A stretch of 64,000 nt of DNA. Origin: Nocardioides sp. Soil805 (GTDB taxonomy: Bacteria; Actinomycetota; Actinomycetes; Propionibacteriales; Nocardioidaceae). The stretch is from positions 67,498 through 131,497 of the forward strand of contig NZ_LMSU01000001.1 in NCBI RefSeq assembly GCF_001429625.1, given 5' to 3'. Every line of letters starts with the position of its first letter. The stretch's first letter is position 1. The translations under genes were made by a program, and so were the position numbers. This document shows, in pieces, positions 36,198-46,949 of this stretch. The notes below the pieces were generated by a model. That model was given only the letters and a program-made list of their open reading frames with translations, had not been told where the DNA came from and did not search any database.

Positions 36198-36812
36198 TCA
36201 GGCCCCGATGCCCGGCTCCGGCACCGCACCGGTCGGGTCCGGGGTGCCGCCGTTGCAGGTCACGCCGAACTCCGGCGCGGTGTGGCCGTCGCCGTACTCC
36301 TCGAGGAAGAGGCGCAACCGCGGGTCGCGCGCCCCGTCGAGCGCCAGCTGCGCTCCCCACACGGTGACCACGACCGGGGAGGGCAGGTCCTCGCGCGGCG
36401 ACATGATGCCGTTGTCGGGCAGCTGCTCCGCCAGCTCCTCGAGGTCGCGCCCGGTCAGCGACGGGTCGTGGGTGATCCACACCGTCCCGTGCTCGAGGTC
36501 GTGCACGGCGTTCTCGTCGCGCACCGGCTCGTCGTAGACCCCGCAGTCGAGCCAGACGGGTGCGTGCGGTCCCCCGGCAGGCGGAGTCTGCGGGTAGTCG
36601 ACGTCGTCGTCGGTGTGCCGGGTGTCCTCGATCTTCCAGGTCCGTACGTCGCCCAGGTCGACCGCGGCGGCCTCGTAGCCGGCGACGCGGGCGATCAGCG
36701 GCGCGGCCAGCGCCCCTCCGAGCAGCACCAGGGACACGACGACCGACAGCACCAGGAGGACCGGCGAGCGGCGTGCCGTCCGGTCGTCGTTCTCGGCCTC
36801 GGTCTCGCTCAC
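36198..36812 (-). CDS. DUF3105-family membrane-anchored protein
   Basis: 204 residues. One N-terminal helix (SPVLLVLSVVVSLVLLGGALAAPLIA) and an external domain with the DUF3105 features YPQTPPAGGPHAPVWLDCGVYDEPV, NAVHDLEHGTVWITHDP and the C-terminal CNGG. The conserved His and Cys residues suggest metal binding; relatives are often described as next to multicopper or periplasmic proteins, but the function is unknown. GTG start at 36812. Confidence 0.83.
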   Translation of the reverse strand: MSETEAENDDRTARRSPVLLVLSVVVSLVLLGGALAAPLIARVAGYEAAAVDLGDVRTWKIEDTRHTDDDVDYPQTPPAGGPHAPVWLDCGVYDEPVRDENAVHDLEHGTVWITHDPSLTGRDLEELAEQLPDNGIMSPREDLPSPVVVTVWGAQLALDGARDPRLRLFLEEYGDGHTAPEFGVTCNGGTPDPTGAVPEPGIGA

Positions 36813-36849
36813 CGCGTCAGGCTACGGGGGCGCCGGAAGGCGCGAGGAC

Positions 36850-37602
36850 TCACCCGACCAGCGAGCGCACCAAGAGCACGACCGCCGAGACCGCGCACAG
36901 GGCCAGGACCCCGCGCCGGAACTGCTCGCGGGGCAGCCGGTGGTTGGCCAGGCTGCCCAGCGGGAACGCCACCGCGAGCAGCGGCAGGTAGGCGAGCGCG
37001 AGGGCCATCGAGGACCGGGGCAGCTCCCCCGCCACCGCGAACCACACGACGCTCATCACCGAGCCCACGACGAAGAACAGCGACAGCGTGCCGCGCACCT
37101 CCCGCGGCGGGCGGTGCGCCATGACGATGGCCATCGGTGGCCCGCCGACGGCCACCGCGGTGCCGGCCGTGCCGGCGACGAAGCCGGCTCCGACGAGGGT
37201 GGCGGGCGTCTGCCGGACCTCGACGGTGTGCAGGGCCAGTGCCACCGCGACCAGGACCATCACGGCGACGGCGACCCCGAGCCAGCGACCGGCGATGGTG
37301 CTCACCAGCCAGACGCCGAGCAGGGTGCCGGGCACCCGGGCGGGCAGCGCCCACGCGATCACCCGCCAGTCGATGTGGCGCCGCTCGACCACCAGCACGG
37401 CGGTCGAGATGGGCACGGCGAGCAGCAGCAGCAGGGTCGGGACCAGCTGCGGCTCCAGCAGCGCGATCAGCGGTGCACCGAGCAGGCCCAGTCCCAGCCC
37501 GATGGTCGCCTGCACGAAGGCCCCGGCCAGGACGATCACCCCGATCAGGACGATCGTCCAGACCGGTACGCCGACCCAGGTGGACGCGAGGAGCGCGCTC
37601 AC
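36850..37602 (-). CDS. TauE/SafE-family membrane exporter
   Basis: 250 residues with about eight helices. Typical TauE parts: LIGVIVLAGAFVQATIGLGLGLLGAPLIALL, the repeat in the second half LVGAGFVAGTAGTAVAVGGPPMAIVM. These proteins export sulfite, sulfoacetate or related anions. GTG start at 37602 is chosen because the first helix starts here. Substrate unknown. Confidence 0.83.
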   Translation of the reverse strand: MSALLASTWVGVPVWTIVLIGVIVLAGAFVQATIGLGLGLLGAPLIALLEPQLVPTLLLLLAVPISTAVLVVERRHIDWRVIAWALPARVPGTLLGVWLVSTIAGRWLGVAVAVMVLVAVALALHTVEVRQTPATLVGAGFVAGTAGTAVAVGGPPMAIVMAHRPPREVRGTLSLFFVVGSVMSVVWFAVAGELPRSSMALALAYLPLLAVAFPLGSLANHRLPREQFRRGVLALCAVSAVVLLVRSLVG

Positions 37603-37684
37603 CCGGTCAGGGCCGGCGTACGCAGGAACGGGCGGCCGCCAGTGGTGGCGACCGCCCGTGCCGGGGCGTGGAACGTGCGCAGGG

Positions 37685-40519
<2,835 letters not shown>

Positions 40520-40586
40520 CCGCCACATCTCCTGTTGAGTCGTCGGGGTCTGCCACCCATCTTGCCCACGTCCGTCGATCTCGCGG

Positions 40587-40638
40587 AAGCAAGGCACCCC
40601 TAAGTGCGGGTGCGGGTGTTTATCTCGACATCAAGATA
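40587..40638 (-). promoter_or_regulatory. acnA upstream sites: DtxR/IdeR-like iron box and 18-bp palindrome
   Basis: On the minus strand TTAGGGGTGCCTTGCTT (40603-40587) resembles the iron box of DtxR/IdeR regulators, which starts TTAGG and has a CCT half. About 17 bp further upstream TATCTCGACATCAAGATA (40621-40638) is palindromic at seven of nine pairs. Both lie in the 138-bp space before acnA, 68 to 119 bases from the ATG, so they could be operators. Iron control of aconitase would be sensible, but neither site is proven. Confidence 0.4.
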
Positions 40639-40657
40639 CATGATGACGAGAGAGGAG

Positions 40658-41014
40658 TCACGCGACACCGGCCCGTGCGTCGAGACGCTGGAGGAGGTCG
40701 TGCGCGGCGAGCTCCACCTGCTTGTGCCGCCACTCCGCGGCTCGGTAGACGCAGGCGATGAGGCCGCTGCGGTGGATGCGGCGCAGGTCCCCGTACACGA
40801 ACGCGTAGCGGGCCTTGGTGCCGTCCGTGGCGCCCTCGGTCAGCCCGAGGTGCCACGCGGCGTACTCCTCCCACGTGTGGCGCTCGAGGTACGCGTTCTG
40901 CGCGGCCGCGTCGGGCTGGGTCGCGCCCCAGTCGCTGTCGAGCACGTACTGCCGGGACTCGATCAGGCGGCGGGCGTGCTCGACCGCGGCTGCGTTGACG
41001 GTGTACGTCGCCAT
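40658..41014 (-). CDS. Small conserved actinobacterial protein of unknown function
   Basis: 118 residues, no signal or membrane helix. Helical and rich in aromatic residues: HARRLIESRQYVLDSDWGATQPDAAAQNAYL, HTWEEYAAWHLGLTEGATDGTKARYAFVYGDLRRIHRSGLIACVYRAAEWRHKQVELAAHDLLQRLDA. The strong pattern suggests a conserved fold and I recall near-identical short proteins in many actinobacteria, but no function is known. ATG at 41014. Downstream of the lipoprotein gene on the same strand. Confidence 0.75.
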   Translation of the reverse strand: MATYTVNAAAVEHARRLIESRQYVLDSDWGATQPDAAAQNAYLERHTWEEYAAWHLGLTEGATDGTKARYAFVYGDLRRIHRSGLIACVYRAAEWRHKQVELAAHDLLQRLDARAGVA

Positions 41015-41052
41015 GGCCCCACCTTGTCCCGCCGGAGCCGGGGAGGCAACGG

Positions 41053-41508
41053 TCAGCAGTTGATGGTGACCTCGTTGCTCACCGGGTGGTAGCCCCCGCC
41101 CCAGGACGCCTCGAGCACCACCGTGTAGCGGCCCCCCAGGTAGTAGCGGTAGCGGGTCTCGTTCTCCGCCACCCGCCCCAGGACCTGGAAGCCGCCCGTG
41201 TCCTTCACCGACCAGGTCAGGTTGTCGTAGGTGACGCCGGGCTCGGCCTCGGTGCGGATCACGCCGCACCCGTCCTCGTAGACCTCGAGCTCGAGCTGCG
41301 GCGGCTCGACGGCGATCGACTCAGCCGGGAGCAGGGCAGCGTCAGGAGTGACCGTCTCGGTCTCGGTCACCGTCGCCGTGGCCGTGGCGGTGACGGTCGT
41401 CGTCGGCGCGGGGCCGGGTGAGGCCCCGGCCACGTCCTCTCCCCCGCCCGCCGAGCACCCGCTCAGGACGAGCACCGCCAGTGCGCAGGCCAGCCGCCGA
41501 TCCCCCAT
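41053..41508 (-). CDS. Putative lipoprotein
   Basis: 151 residues with a lipoprotein signal peptide: LACALAVLVLSGCSAGGG, lipobox LSGC. After cleavage a Thr-rich low-complexity stretch (TTTVTATATATVTETETVT) acts as a spacer, then a beta-rich domain with two Cys (DGCGVIRT and the terminal VTINC) likely forming a disulfide. No family recognised. Cell-surface function unknown. Confidence 0.75.
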   Translation of the reverse strand: MGDRRLACALAVLVLSGCSAGGGEDVAGASPGPAPTTTVTATATATVTETETVTPDAALLPAESIAVEPPQLELEVYEDGCGVIRTEAEPGVTYDNLTWSVKDTGGFQVLGRVAENETRYRYYLGGRYTVVLEASWGGGYHPVSNEVTINC

Positions 41509-41568
41509 GCCGTGATGCTAGGTACGTCGCGGCGCCGGCGCGGCACAATCGTGCAACCGGCGGCCGGG

Positions 41569-41916
41569 TCAGCGGTGGACGTGGTCGCGCCAGTCGCCCG
41601 GCACCCGCCCGGCGGGGCCGGGCGCAGGCTGGTCGTCCGGGTGCGAGGTCGGTGGCGCCAGCTCCGGGCCGTCGAGGCTCTCCTGTCGCGCGAAGTCCCA
41701 GAACCAGTCCTCCCCCGGCTCGTAGCTCTGCATCACCGGGTGCCCGGTCTCGCCGTGGTGGGCCGTCGCGTGCTGGGACGGGGAGGAGTCGCAGCAGCCG
41801 ACGTGGCCGCACTGCGCGCACCGCCGCAGGTGCACCCACCAGCCGCCCGCCGCTTCACACTCCACACACCCCGGCCCGCTCGGTGGGACGCTCGGGTCGA
41901 TGCCGGTCTCGCTCAT
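41569..41916 (-). CDS. UBP-type zinc finger protein
   Basis: 115 residues. Residues about 16-65 carry the zf-UBP Cys/His pattern CVECEAAGGWWVHLRRCAQCGHVGCCDSSPSQHATAHHGETGHPV, almost complete. In eukaryotes this domain binds ubiquitin C-termini; stand-alone actinobacterial copies are common and their role is unknown. The C-terminal 45 residues are Pro/Asp rich and probably disordered. Confidence 0.85.
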   Translation of the reverse strand: MSETGIDPSVPPSGPGCVECEAAGGWWVHLRRCAQCGHVGCCDSSPSQHATAHHGETGHPVMQSYEPGEDWFWDFARQESLDGPELAPPTSHPDDQPAPGPAGRVPGDWRDHVHR

Positions 41917-42109
41917 GGCCGCGACGCTACCCACGCCGGACCGACAGGTCGAGGGGCTCGAGGACTCGCGTGCCCGAGAAGCGCGGTGCGGAGGTGGGGA
42001 GCCGTGACCGGGTTCATCGAGGCTTTCTCACCCTATGCTGTATCGCAACGCGTGGTTCCGACTCATGGTCACTGGAGGCATCTCGAGCCGAGGTCACTAG
42101 GGAGGGGTC
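41917..42109. promoter_or_regulatory. Promoter region of the 42-49 kb gene group
   Basis: The gap before the membrane-protein gene contains TATGCT (42034-42039) as a likely -10 box and a direct repeat of GGTCACT(G/A)G near 42067 and 42092, the second next to the Shine-Dalgarno GGGAGGGG. The base composition is visibly less GC-rich than in the neighbouring genes. The repeats could be regulator sites; this is a guess. Confidence 0.3.
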
Positions 42110-43204
42110 GTGTTCACCAGCAAGGACGGAGAACCAAGAGCCTGCAAGCGGGTGTGGGCTCAGGACGTGAACGTCGCGGCGGCGATGATGGAGGCCAAGG
42201 TCGACGAGCTGCGGGTCTCGACCACGACCTGGACGCCGGCGCAGCAGGCCATCGAGGACGGCGTGCGAAAGCGACTGGCCGCCGCCCGTAGCGCGACCGT
42301 GCGTCGCGACCCGGCCCCGGGCAGGTTGAGCAACTGGTGGCGAGGAACCCTGATCGACGCGGCCTACCAGAACCTGCACGCCGCCGAGTCGATGATCGTG
42401 GGCATCTACGGTCCCGATGACATCGAGGCCGAGGTCCCCGAGGCCGTCGCCCGGGTCGAGGCCGGACTCGACCGTGACGACCCCCGCCGGTTGGCGGCAC
42501 TGCAGCTCCTGGCTGGTTCACCCACCGACAGGGGCCGTACCGCGCGCCTGGCGAAGGCCGTCGAGATCGGCTTCGGCGCTTCGGACGCGGAGTACCTGAG
42601 GCTGCGCAACTTCCGGAACACCGTCCTCGGCGGAGCCTGCGCCATGTCGGTGCTGCTCGTGGCGTTCGTCGTGTACGTCTACGCGAACCCGACGGACGTG
42701 CCCTTCTGCTTCGAGGGTGCCGACGGGGCGATCTGCGCCTCCGGATCCTCCGTGCCCTCGGGCCACGACGTCATCACGGTGACCCTGCTCGGGACACTCG
42801 GAGGACTCCTGGCCGCCATCTTGGCGATCAAGAACATGCAGGCCACGGCATCGCCGTACAACGTCCCCCAGGCGCTCGCGCTGCTGAAGCTCCCCCTGGG
42901 TGCCGTCACCGCCGTCGGGGCGCTGATCGCCATCCGCGGCGACTTCATCCCCGGCTTCTCCAACCTGGACTCGCAGGCGCAGATCCTGGCCTACGCCTTC
43001 GGCTTCGGAGTGGCCCAGCAGCTGTTCACCGGGCTCGTCGACAAGCAGGCCCGCACCATCTTGAGCAACGCCCCCGGGAAGGCCACCGGAGCGACGCGAC
43101 CCGAGCGGCCGTTGCCCCGTCCCGCGCCCTCGGCGCCCACGGAGCCGGCCGAGGACACGACAGCCTCAGCTCCTTCGTTCGGCGCCCAACCCGAACCGAT
43201 CTGA
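42110..43204 (+). CDS. Multi-pass membrane protein of unknown function
   Basis: 364 residues. A long soluble N-terminus (1 to about 165), with a helical segment (AAMMEAKVDELRVSTTTWTPAQQAIEDG), then a probable four-helix membrane region: VLGGACAMSVLLVAFVVYVYA, VITVTLLGTLGGLLAAILAI, LLKLPLGAVTAVGALIAIRG and ILAYAFGFGVAQQLFTGLVD, and a Pro-rich cytoplasmic or external tail. One pair of Cys between helices one and two (FCFEGADGAIC). I recognise no family. GTG start after GGGAGGGG. It heads the accessory gene group and may anchor or sense for it. Confidence 0.7.
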   Translation: MFTSKDGEPRACKRVWAQDVNVAAAMMEAKVDELRVSTTTWTPAQQAIEDGVRKRLAAARSATVRRDPAPGRLSNWWRGTLIDAAYQNLHAAESMIVGIYGPDDIEAEVPEAVARVEAGLDRDDPRRLAALQLLAGSPTDRGRTARLAKAVEIGFGASDAEYLRLRNFRNTVLGGACAMSVLLVAFVVYVYANPTDVPFCFEGADGAICASGSSVPSGHDVITVTLLGTLGGLLAAILAIKNMQATASPYNVPQALALLKLPLGAVTAVGALIAIRGDFIPGFSNLDSQAQILAYAFGFGVAQQLFTGLVDKQARTILSNAPGKATGATRPERPLPRPAPSAPTEPAEDTTASAPSFGAQPEPI

Positions 43205-43217
43205 TCCGGCGTCCTCG

Positions 43218-43907
43218 GTGAGCCCGCCGACCACGGTCGACGCCGTCATCTCCCGGATGCGGGAGATCGACGCGGAGCTGGCTGAGCGCGACGGGGTTGC
43301 GGTGTTCAACCGCATGTACCTCACCGTCACCGAACGCATAGCCGCGATGATCGCTGATCCTGCCACGGACCCGACCATGTTCCGGGACGCGGCGACGATG
43401 GCTGAGCTCGATGTCCGCTTCGCCGACCTCTGGTTGGAGGCGTACGCCGCAGACGCCGCAGCGGGTGACGTCCCGGCCGCGTGGAGACCGCTGTTCCAGG
43501 CACGCGTCGCCGGGCTCCTGCCGATCCAGTACGCCCTCGCCGGGATGAACGCGCACATCGAGCACGACCTGCCTCTTGCCGTGGTGAGCACGTGTCGCGC
43601 GCGTGGTCTCCGGCCCGAGGACATCCACCGCGACTACGAGACGGTCAACCTGGTCCTCGCCCAGGTCGAGTCCCCGATCCGGCGGTCCTTCCTCGACGCC
43701 ATCGGCACACAGGCCGACGACCGGATCGGCCCGGTCGTCCACCTGCTCAGCACCTGGAACATCGACAAGGCCCGCGACCTCGCCTGGGTGACCGCCGAGA
43801 CGATCTGGGCACTGGGCCGCGCCAGCCCCCTGCGTGACCGCTTCCTGGACGGTCTGGCGCACACCGTCGGCATGACGTCGCGGGCACTGCTCACTCCCGG
43901 ACGATGA
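43218..43907 (+). CDS. DUF5995-family protein
   Basis: 229 residues, all-helical and soluble. Features of DUF5995: VFNRMYLTVTERI, FADLWLEAYAADAA, AWRPLFQARVAGLLPIQYALAGMNAHIEHDLPLAVVSTC, and HRDYETVNLVLAQVE. The conserved NAHIEHDLP and Tyr/Trp residues may form a ligand pocket. No enzyme activity is known for the family. GTG start at 43218, 13 bases past the membrane gene stop, so likely co-transcribed. Confidence 0.72.
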   Translation: MSPPTTVDAVISRMREIDAELAERDGVAVFNRMYLTVTERIAAMIADPATDPTMFRDAATMAELDVRFADLWLEAYAADAAAGDVPAAWRPLFQARVAGLLPIQYALAGMNAHIEHDLPLAVVSTCRARGLRPEDIHRDYETVNLVLAQVESPIRRSFLDAIGTQADDRIGPVVHLLSTWNIDKARDLAWVTAETIWALGRASPLRDRFLDGLAHTVGMTSRALLTPGR

Positions 43908-44130
43908 CCGCGGGCACGGGGGCTCTGGGGCTCGAGCACGGAGCCTGGGGCTGCCGCTGGAACCGGCCGGGAGCGAAGTCGTGGTTCTCGAATCGGCGTG
44001 GCCAGACGTATCGTCGACCTGGATCGCGGTCAGCACTCGGCCGGCCACTCGGGTCTCGGACGGCCTCAACACCAGGTGACATCACGCCTGTCCTGTTCGG
44101 TAGGAACACCCATCGCCCTGCGAGGCCCTG
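43908..44130. other. Intergenic region before the DUF2235 gene
   Basis: 223 bp with no supported ORF. It includes TGACAT and TAGGAA about 18 bp apart at the 3' end, a weak promoter candidate (poor -10), and visible G-rich and C-rich runs near the DUF5995 stop. The gap suggests that the hydrolase-peptidase-MBL trio may have its own promoter. Confidence 0.3.
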
Positions 44131-45225
44131 ATGGCGCACCAGCTCCCCGACGTTCCGGGTCGCAACCTGGTCCTGTGCCTCGACGGCACGAGCAACGAGC
44201 CCGAGGCCGACGTCACGAACGTGGCCCGTCTCTTCGACATGGCGATCAAGGACGAGGACCAGCTCGTCTACTACGACCCGGGCGTGGGGACCATGGGAGC
44301 GCGCAGCGCCACGACGTCGGTGGGCAGGTCGATGACCCGCTTCGCCGGACTGGTCGCCGGCTACGGCGTGCGCGACAACATCGTCGATGCCTACCGGTGG
44401 TTGATGGCGAACTATCGCCACGGTGACCGGATCTACGTGTTCGGGTTCAGCCGCGGCGCCTACACGGCGCTGGCGCTGGCCGGCATGCTCAGGACCGTCG
44501 GTCTGCTCAGCGCGGGCGCGGAGAACCTGGTGCCCTACGCGATCAAGCTCTATGCGCGCAACACCTCGCGCAGCGTCAGCGAGGCCGAGGACAAGAAGTA
44601 CTGGGAGACGCGCGGCGAGTTCGGTCGCAAGTTCGGCAACCCGGAGTTCGAGCGGTTCGCCCAGAACATCACCTTCCTCGGCCTGTGGGACACCGTGAAG
44701 TCGGTGGGCTGGCTCAACGCTCGGGCGAGGTTCGAACAGGCCCACTGGCCGTTCACCCGCAACGTCAAGAACGTCGCCGCGGGTCGACTGGCCATCGCGA
44801 TCGACGAGAACCGACGCCCGTTCCCGTCGTACCGGTTCGACCCCAGGCAGGTCGCCGAGCGTCCCGAGGCCCTCAAGGAGGTCTGGTTCGCGGGCGTGCA
44901 CAGCGACGTCGGTGGCCAGTACGAGGAGCACCTCCTCTCCGACATCGCGCTCGGCTGGATGGCCGACGAGGCGGGAGCCGCGGGACTCAGGATCGATGCT
45001 CAGCGGTACGAGCACCTGGTCGGCGTACCGCCCGGCACGCCGCTCCCGGCCTCGAACGCGGTGGACGGACAGGTCCATCGCCACGAGCTCTACTGGGCGC
45101 TGCTCGGGATGGGCTGGAAGGCGCGCGTCCTGACCCCGGCCGACGTCCTGCACCCGTCGGTCCAGCAACGCATCGACGGCACCGCCGGCTCCGCGAAGCC
45201 CTACCGCCCCCGGGTCGGGGGGTAG
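44131..45225 (+). CDS. DUF2235-family alpha/beta hydrolase (Tle1-like phospholipase fold)
   Basis: 364 residues. NLVLCLDGTSNEPEADVTNVARL starts the fold (Asp18), the nucleophile elbow is GFSRGAYTA (Ser107), and the characteristic WFAGVHSDVGGQY (His257, Asp259) completes the site. DUF2235 enzymes include the Tle1-type phospholipase effectors of type VI secretion, but also many uncharacterised bacterial and fungal hydrolases. No signal peptide or secretion gene is nearby, so a cytoplasmic role is likely. Two bases separate its stop from the peptidase GTG. Confidence 0.9.
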   Translation: MAHQLPDVPGRNLVLCLDGTSNEPEADVTNVARLFDMAIKDEDQLVYYDPGVGTMGARSATTSVGRSMTRFAGLVAGYGVRDNIVDAYRWLMANYRHGDRIYVFGFSRGAYTALALAGMLRTVGLLSAGAENLVPYAIKLYARNTSRSVSEAEDKKYWETRGEFGRKFGNPEFERFAQNITFLGLWDTVKSVGWLNARARFEQAHWPFTRNVKNVAAGRLAIAIDENRRPFPSYRFDPRQVAERPEALKEVWFAGVHSDVGGQYEEHLLSDIALGWMADEAGAAGLRIDAQRYEHLVGVPPGTPLPASNAVDGQVHRHELYWALLGMGWKARVLTPADVLHPSVQQRIDGTAGSAKPYRPRVGG

Positions 45226-45227
45226 TC

Positions 45228-46949
45228 GTGCCCGAGGGTGTCGAGTTCACCGAGGCGCCGGACGCCCCCCGCAACCAGATCACGCTGCGGATCATCGCCC
45301 AGGACCCCTCGGTCACGGGCGACGACGGCACGATCCTGACCGCGGCGGTCAAGATCCCGTGGTCGCGGATGGAGGACGGGCCCCGCGGGGCACGCTTCCA
45401 CGTCGTCGACTTCGACGCCTCGACCGGGAGGTACGTCAAGCATCCGGGCCTGCCCAACGACGACGCGTTCGCGGACGCAGCCGACAGGGTGCTCGAGACC
45501 GACTACGGCTTCCACGCCCAGCAGGTGTACGCCGCCGCCTCGCGCACCCTGGCCACCTTCGAGTCGGCGCTCGGGCGGCGCCTCTCGTGGGGATTCAACG
45601 GCCACCACCTCCACCTGGTCCCACACGCCTTCGCCGAGGCCAATGCCTACTACGCCTCCGAGGACCGCGCCCTGCTCTTCGGCTACGTGCCGGCGATCGC
45701 GGGGAGGCCGACCTACACCTGCCTGAGCTACGACGTGGTCGTGCACGAGACCACGCACGCGGTGCTGGACGGGCTGCGGAGCCGGTTCCTCGAGCCCGGT
45801 CTCCCCGACCAGGCAGGGTTCCACGAGGGATTCGCCGACATCGTCGCGCTGCTGTCGGTCTTCTCGATGCGACCGGTGGTCGAGCAGTGCCTGGGCAGGG
45901 CCGACAAGGCCGGACGGATCGAGCGCCGCCAGGTCGAGCCCGCGCAGCTGCGCAGCGGCGTCCTGGCCGGGGTCGCCGAGCAGATCGGGCAGGTCCTGAC
46001 CCAGGGCCGCGGCGCCCTGCGGCGCTCCGCGATGCACCCGCCCCCCGCCGACTGGGCCGACCTCCCGCAGTTCCAGGAACCGCACCGACGCGGCGAGGTG
46101 CTGGTCGCCGTCGTCCTCGACCTCCTGATCGACATCTGGGTCAAGCGCCTGGAACCCCTCCTGGCGCCAGAAGAGACCAACGTGGCGACGCTCGACCGCG
46201 TCCGCGCGGCCGAGGAGGGCGCGCGGGCGGCCTCGCAGCTGCTCACCATGCTGATCCGCGGGCTGGACTACCTGCCACCGGTGGAGTTCGAGTTCGGCGA
46301 CCTGCTCGACGCCGTGCTCCTCGCCGACGCCGAGGTGGTCCCCGACGACGACCTCGGCTACCGGGACATCCTCGTCGACCGGTTCGAGAAGGCCGGCATC
46401 CACCGACCCAGGAACAGCGTGACCGACGTGCTCGACGCCGAGGTCGCGCCGCACTACCTGGGGTTCAACTTCGCGGCCCTGCGGAGCGATCGGGATGAGA
46501 TCTTCCGCTTCCTGTGGCAGAACGCGCTTCGGCTCGGCATAGCCACGAAGTACTTCACGTCCATCGAGTCCGTCCGCCCCAGCCAGCGCATCGCCCCGGA
46601 CGGCCTGATCGTGGTGGAGACCGTCGCCACCTACGTCCAGCTGCTCGACGTCAGCGCGGAGGAGCTCGAGGAGATCACCGAGCTGAACATCCCCGACGAC
46701 CTGGACCCCGAGACGCCTCTCCAGCTGCTCGGTGGCGGAACCCTGGTCTTCGACCAGTTCGGACGGTTGAAGCTGCACATCCACAAGGACCTCGACGACT
46801 GGCGCCGCCAGCTGCGTCGCGTGGAGTACCTCCACCGCACTGGCCGCAGCGACCGCAGCAAGCGCCTGGGCTTCTCCGACGGTGCCGCGCGCGGGCAGGC
46901 GTTCGCTGAGCTGCACAACACCGAGCTCAACTCCGGGGAGGCGTGGTGA
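45228..46949 (+). CDS. Gluzincin-type zinc metallopeptidase-like protein
   Basis: 573 residues, cytoplasmic by sequence. Zinc site His173-E-T-T-His177 (VVVHETTHAVLDGL) and, 22 residues on, FHEGFADIVALLS, where Glu200 would be the third ligand and Asp204 the orienting residue, as in thermolysin-like gluzincins. The preceding HHLHLVPHAFAEANAYY fits the substrate strand region. The 300-residue C-terminus is acidic and helical and not recognised. It is unusual as an apparently non-secreted M4-like enzyme coupled to a lipase-like hydrolase and an MBL protein. GTG at 45228 with a G-rich Shine-Dalgarno; its end overlaps the MBL start (GTGA). Confidence 0.8.
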   Translation: MPEGVEFTEAPDAPRNQITLRIIAQDPSVTGDDGTILTAAVKIPWSRMEDGPRGARFHVVDFDASTGRYVKHPGLPNDDAFADAADRVLETDYGFHAQQVYAAASRTLATFESALGRRLSWGFNGHHLHLVPHAFAEANAYYASEDRALLFGYVPAIAGRPTYTCLSYDVVVHETTHAVLDGLRSRFLEPGLPDQAGFHEGFADIVALLSVFSMRPVVEQCLGRADKAGRIERRQVEPAQLRSGVLAGVAEQIGQVLTQGRGALRRSAMHPPPADWADLPQFQEPHRRGEVLVAVVLDLLIDIWVKRLEPLLAPEETNVATLDRVRAAEEGARAASQLLTMLIRGLDYLPPVEFEFGDLLDAVLLADAEVVPDDDLGYRDILVDRFEKAGIHRPRNSVTDVLDAEVAPHYLGFNFAALRSDRDEIFRFLWQNALRLGIATKYFTSIESVRPSQRIAPDGLIVVETVATYVQLLDVSAEELEEITELNIPDDLDPETPLQLLGGGTLVFDQFGRLKLHIHKDLDDWRRQLRRVEYLHRTGRSDRSKRLGFSDGAARGQAFAELHNTELNSGEAW

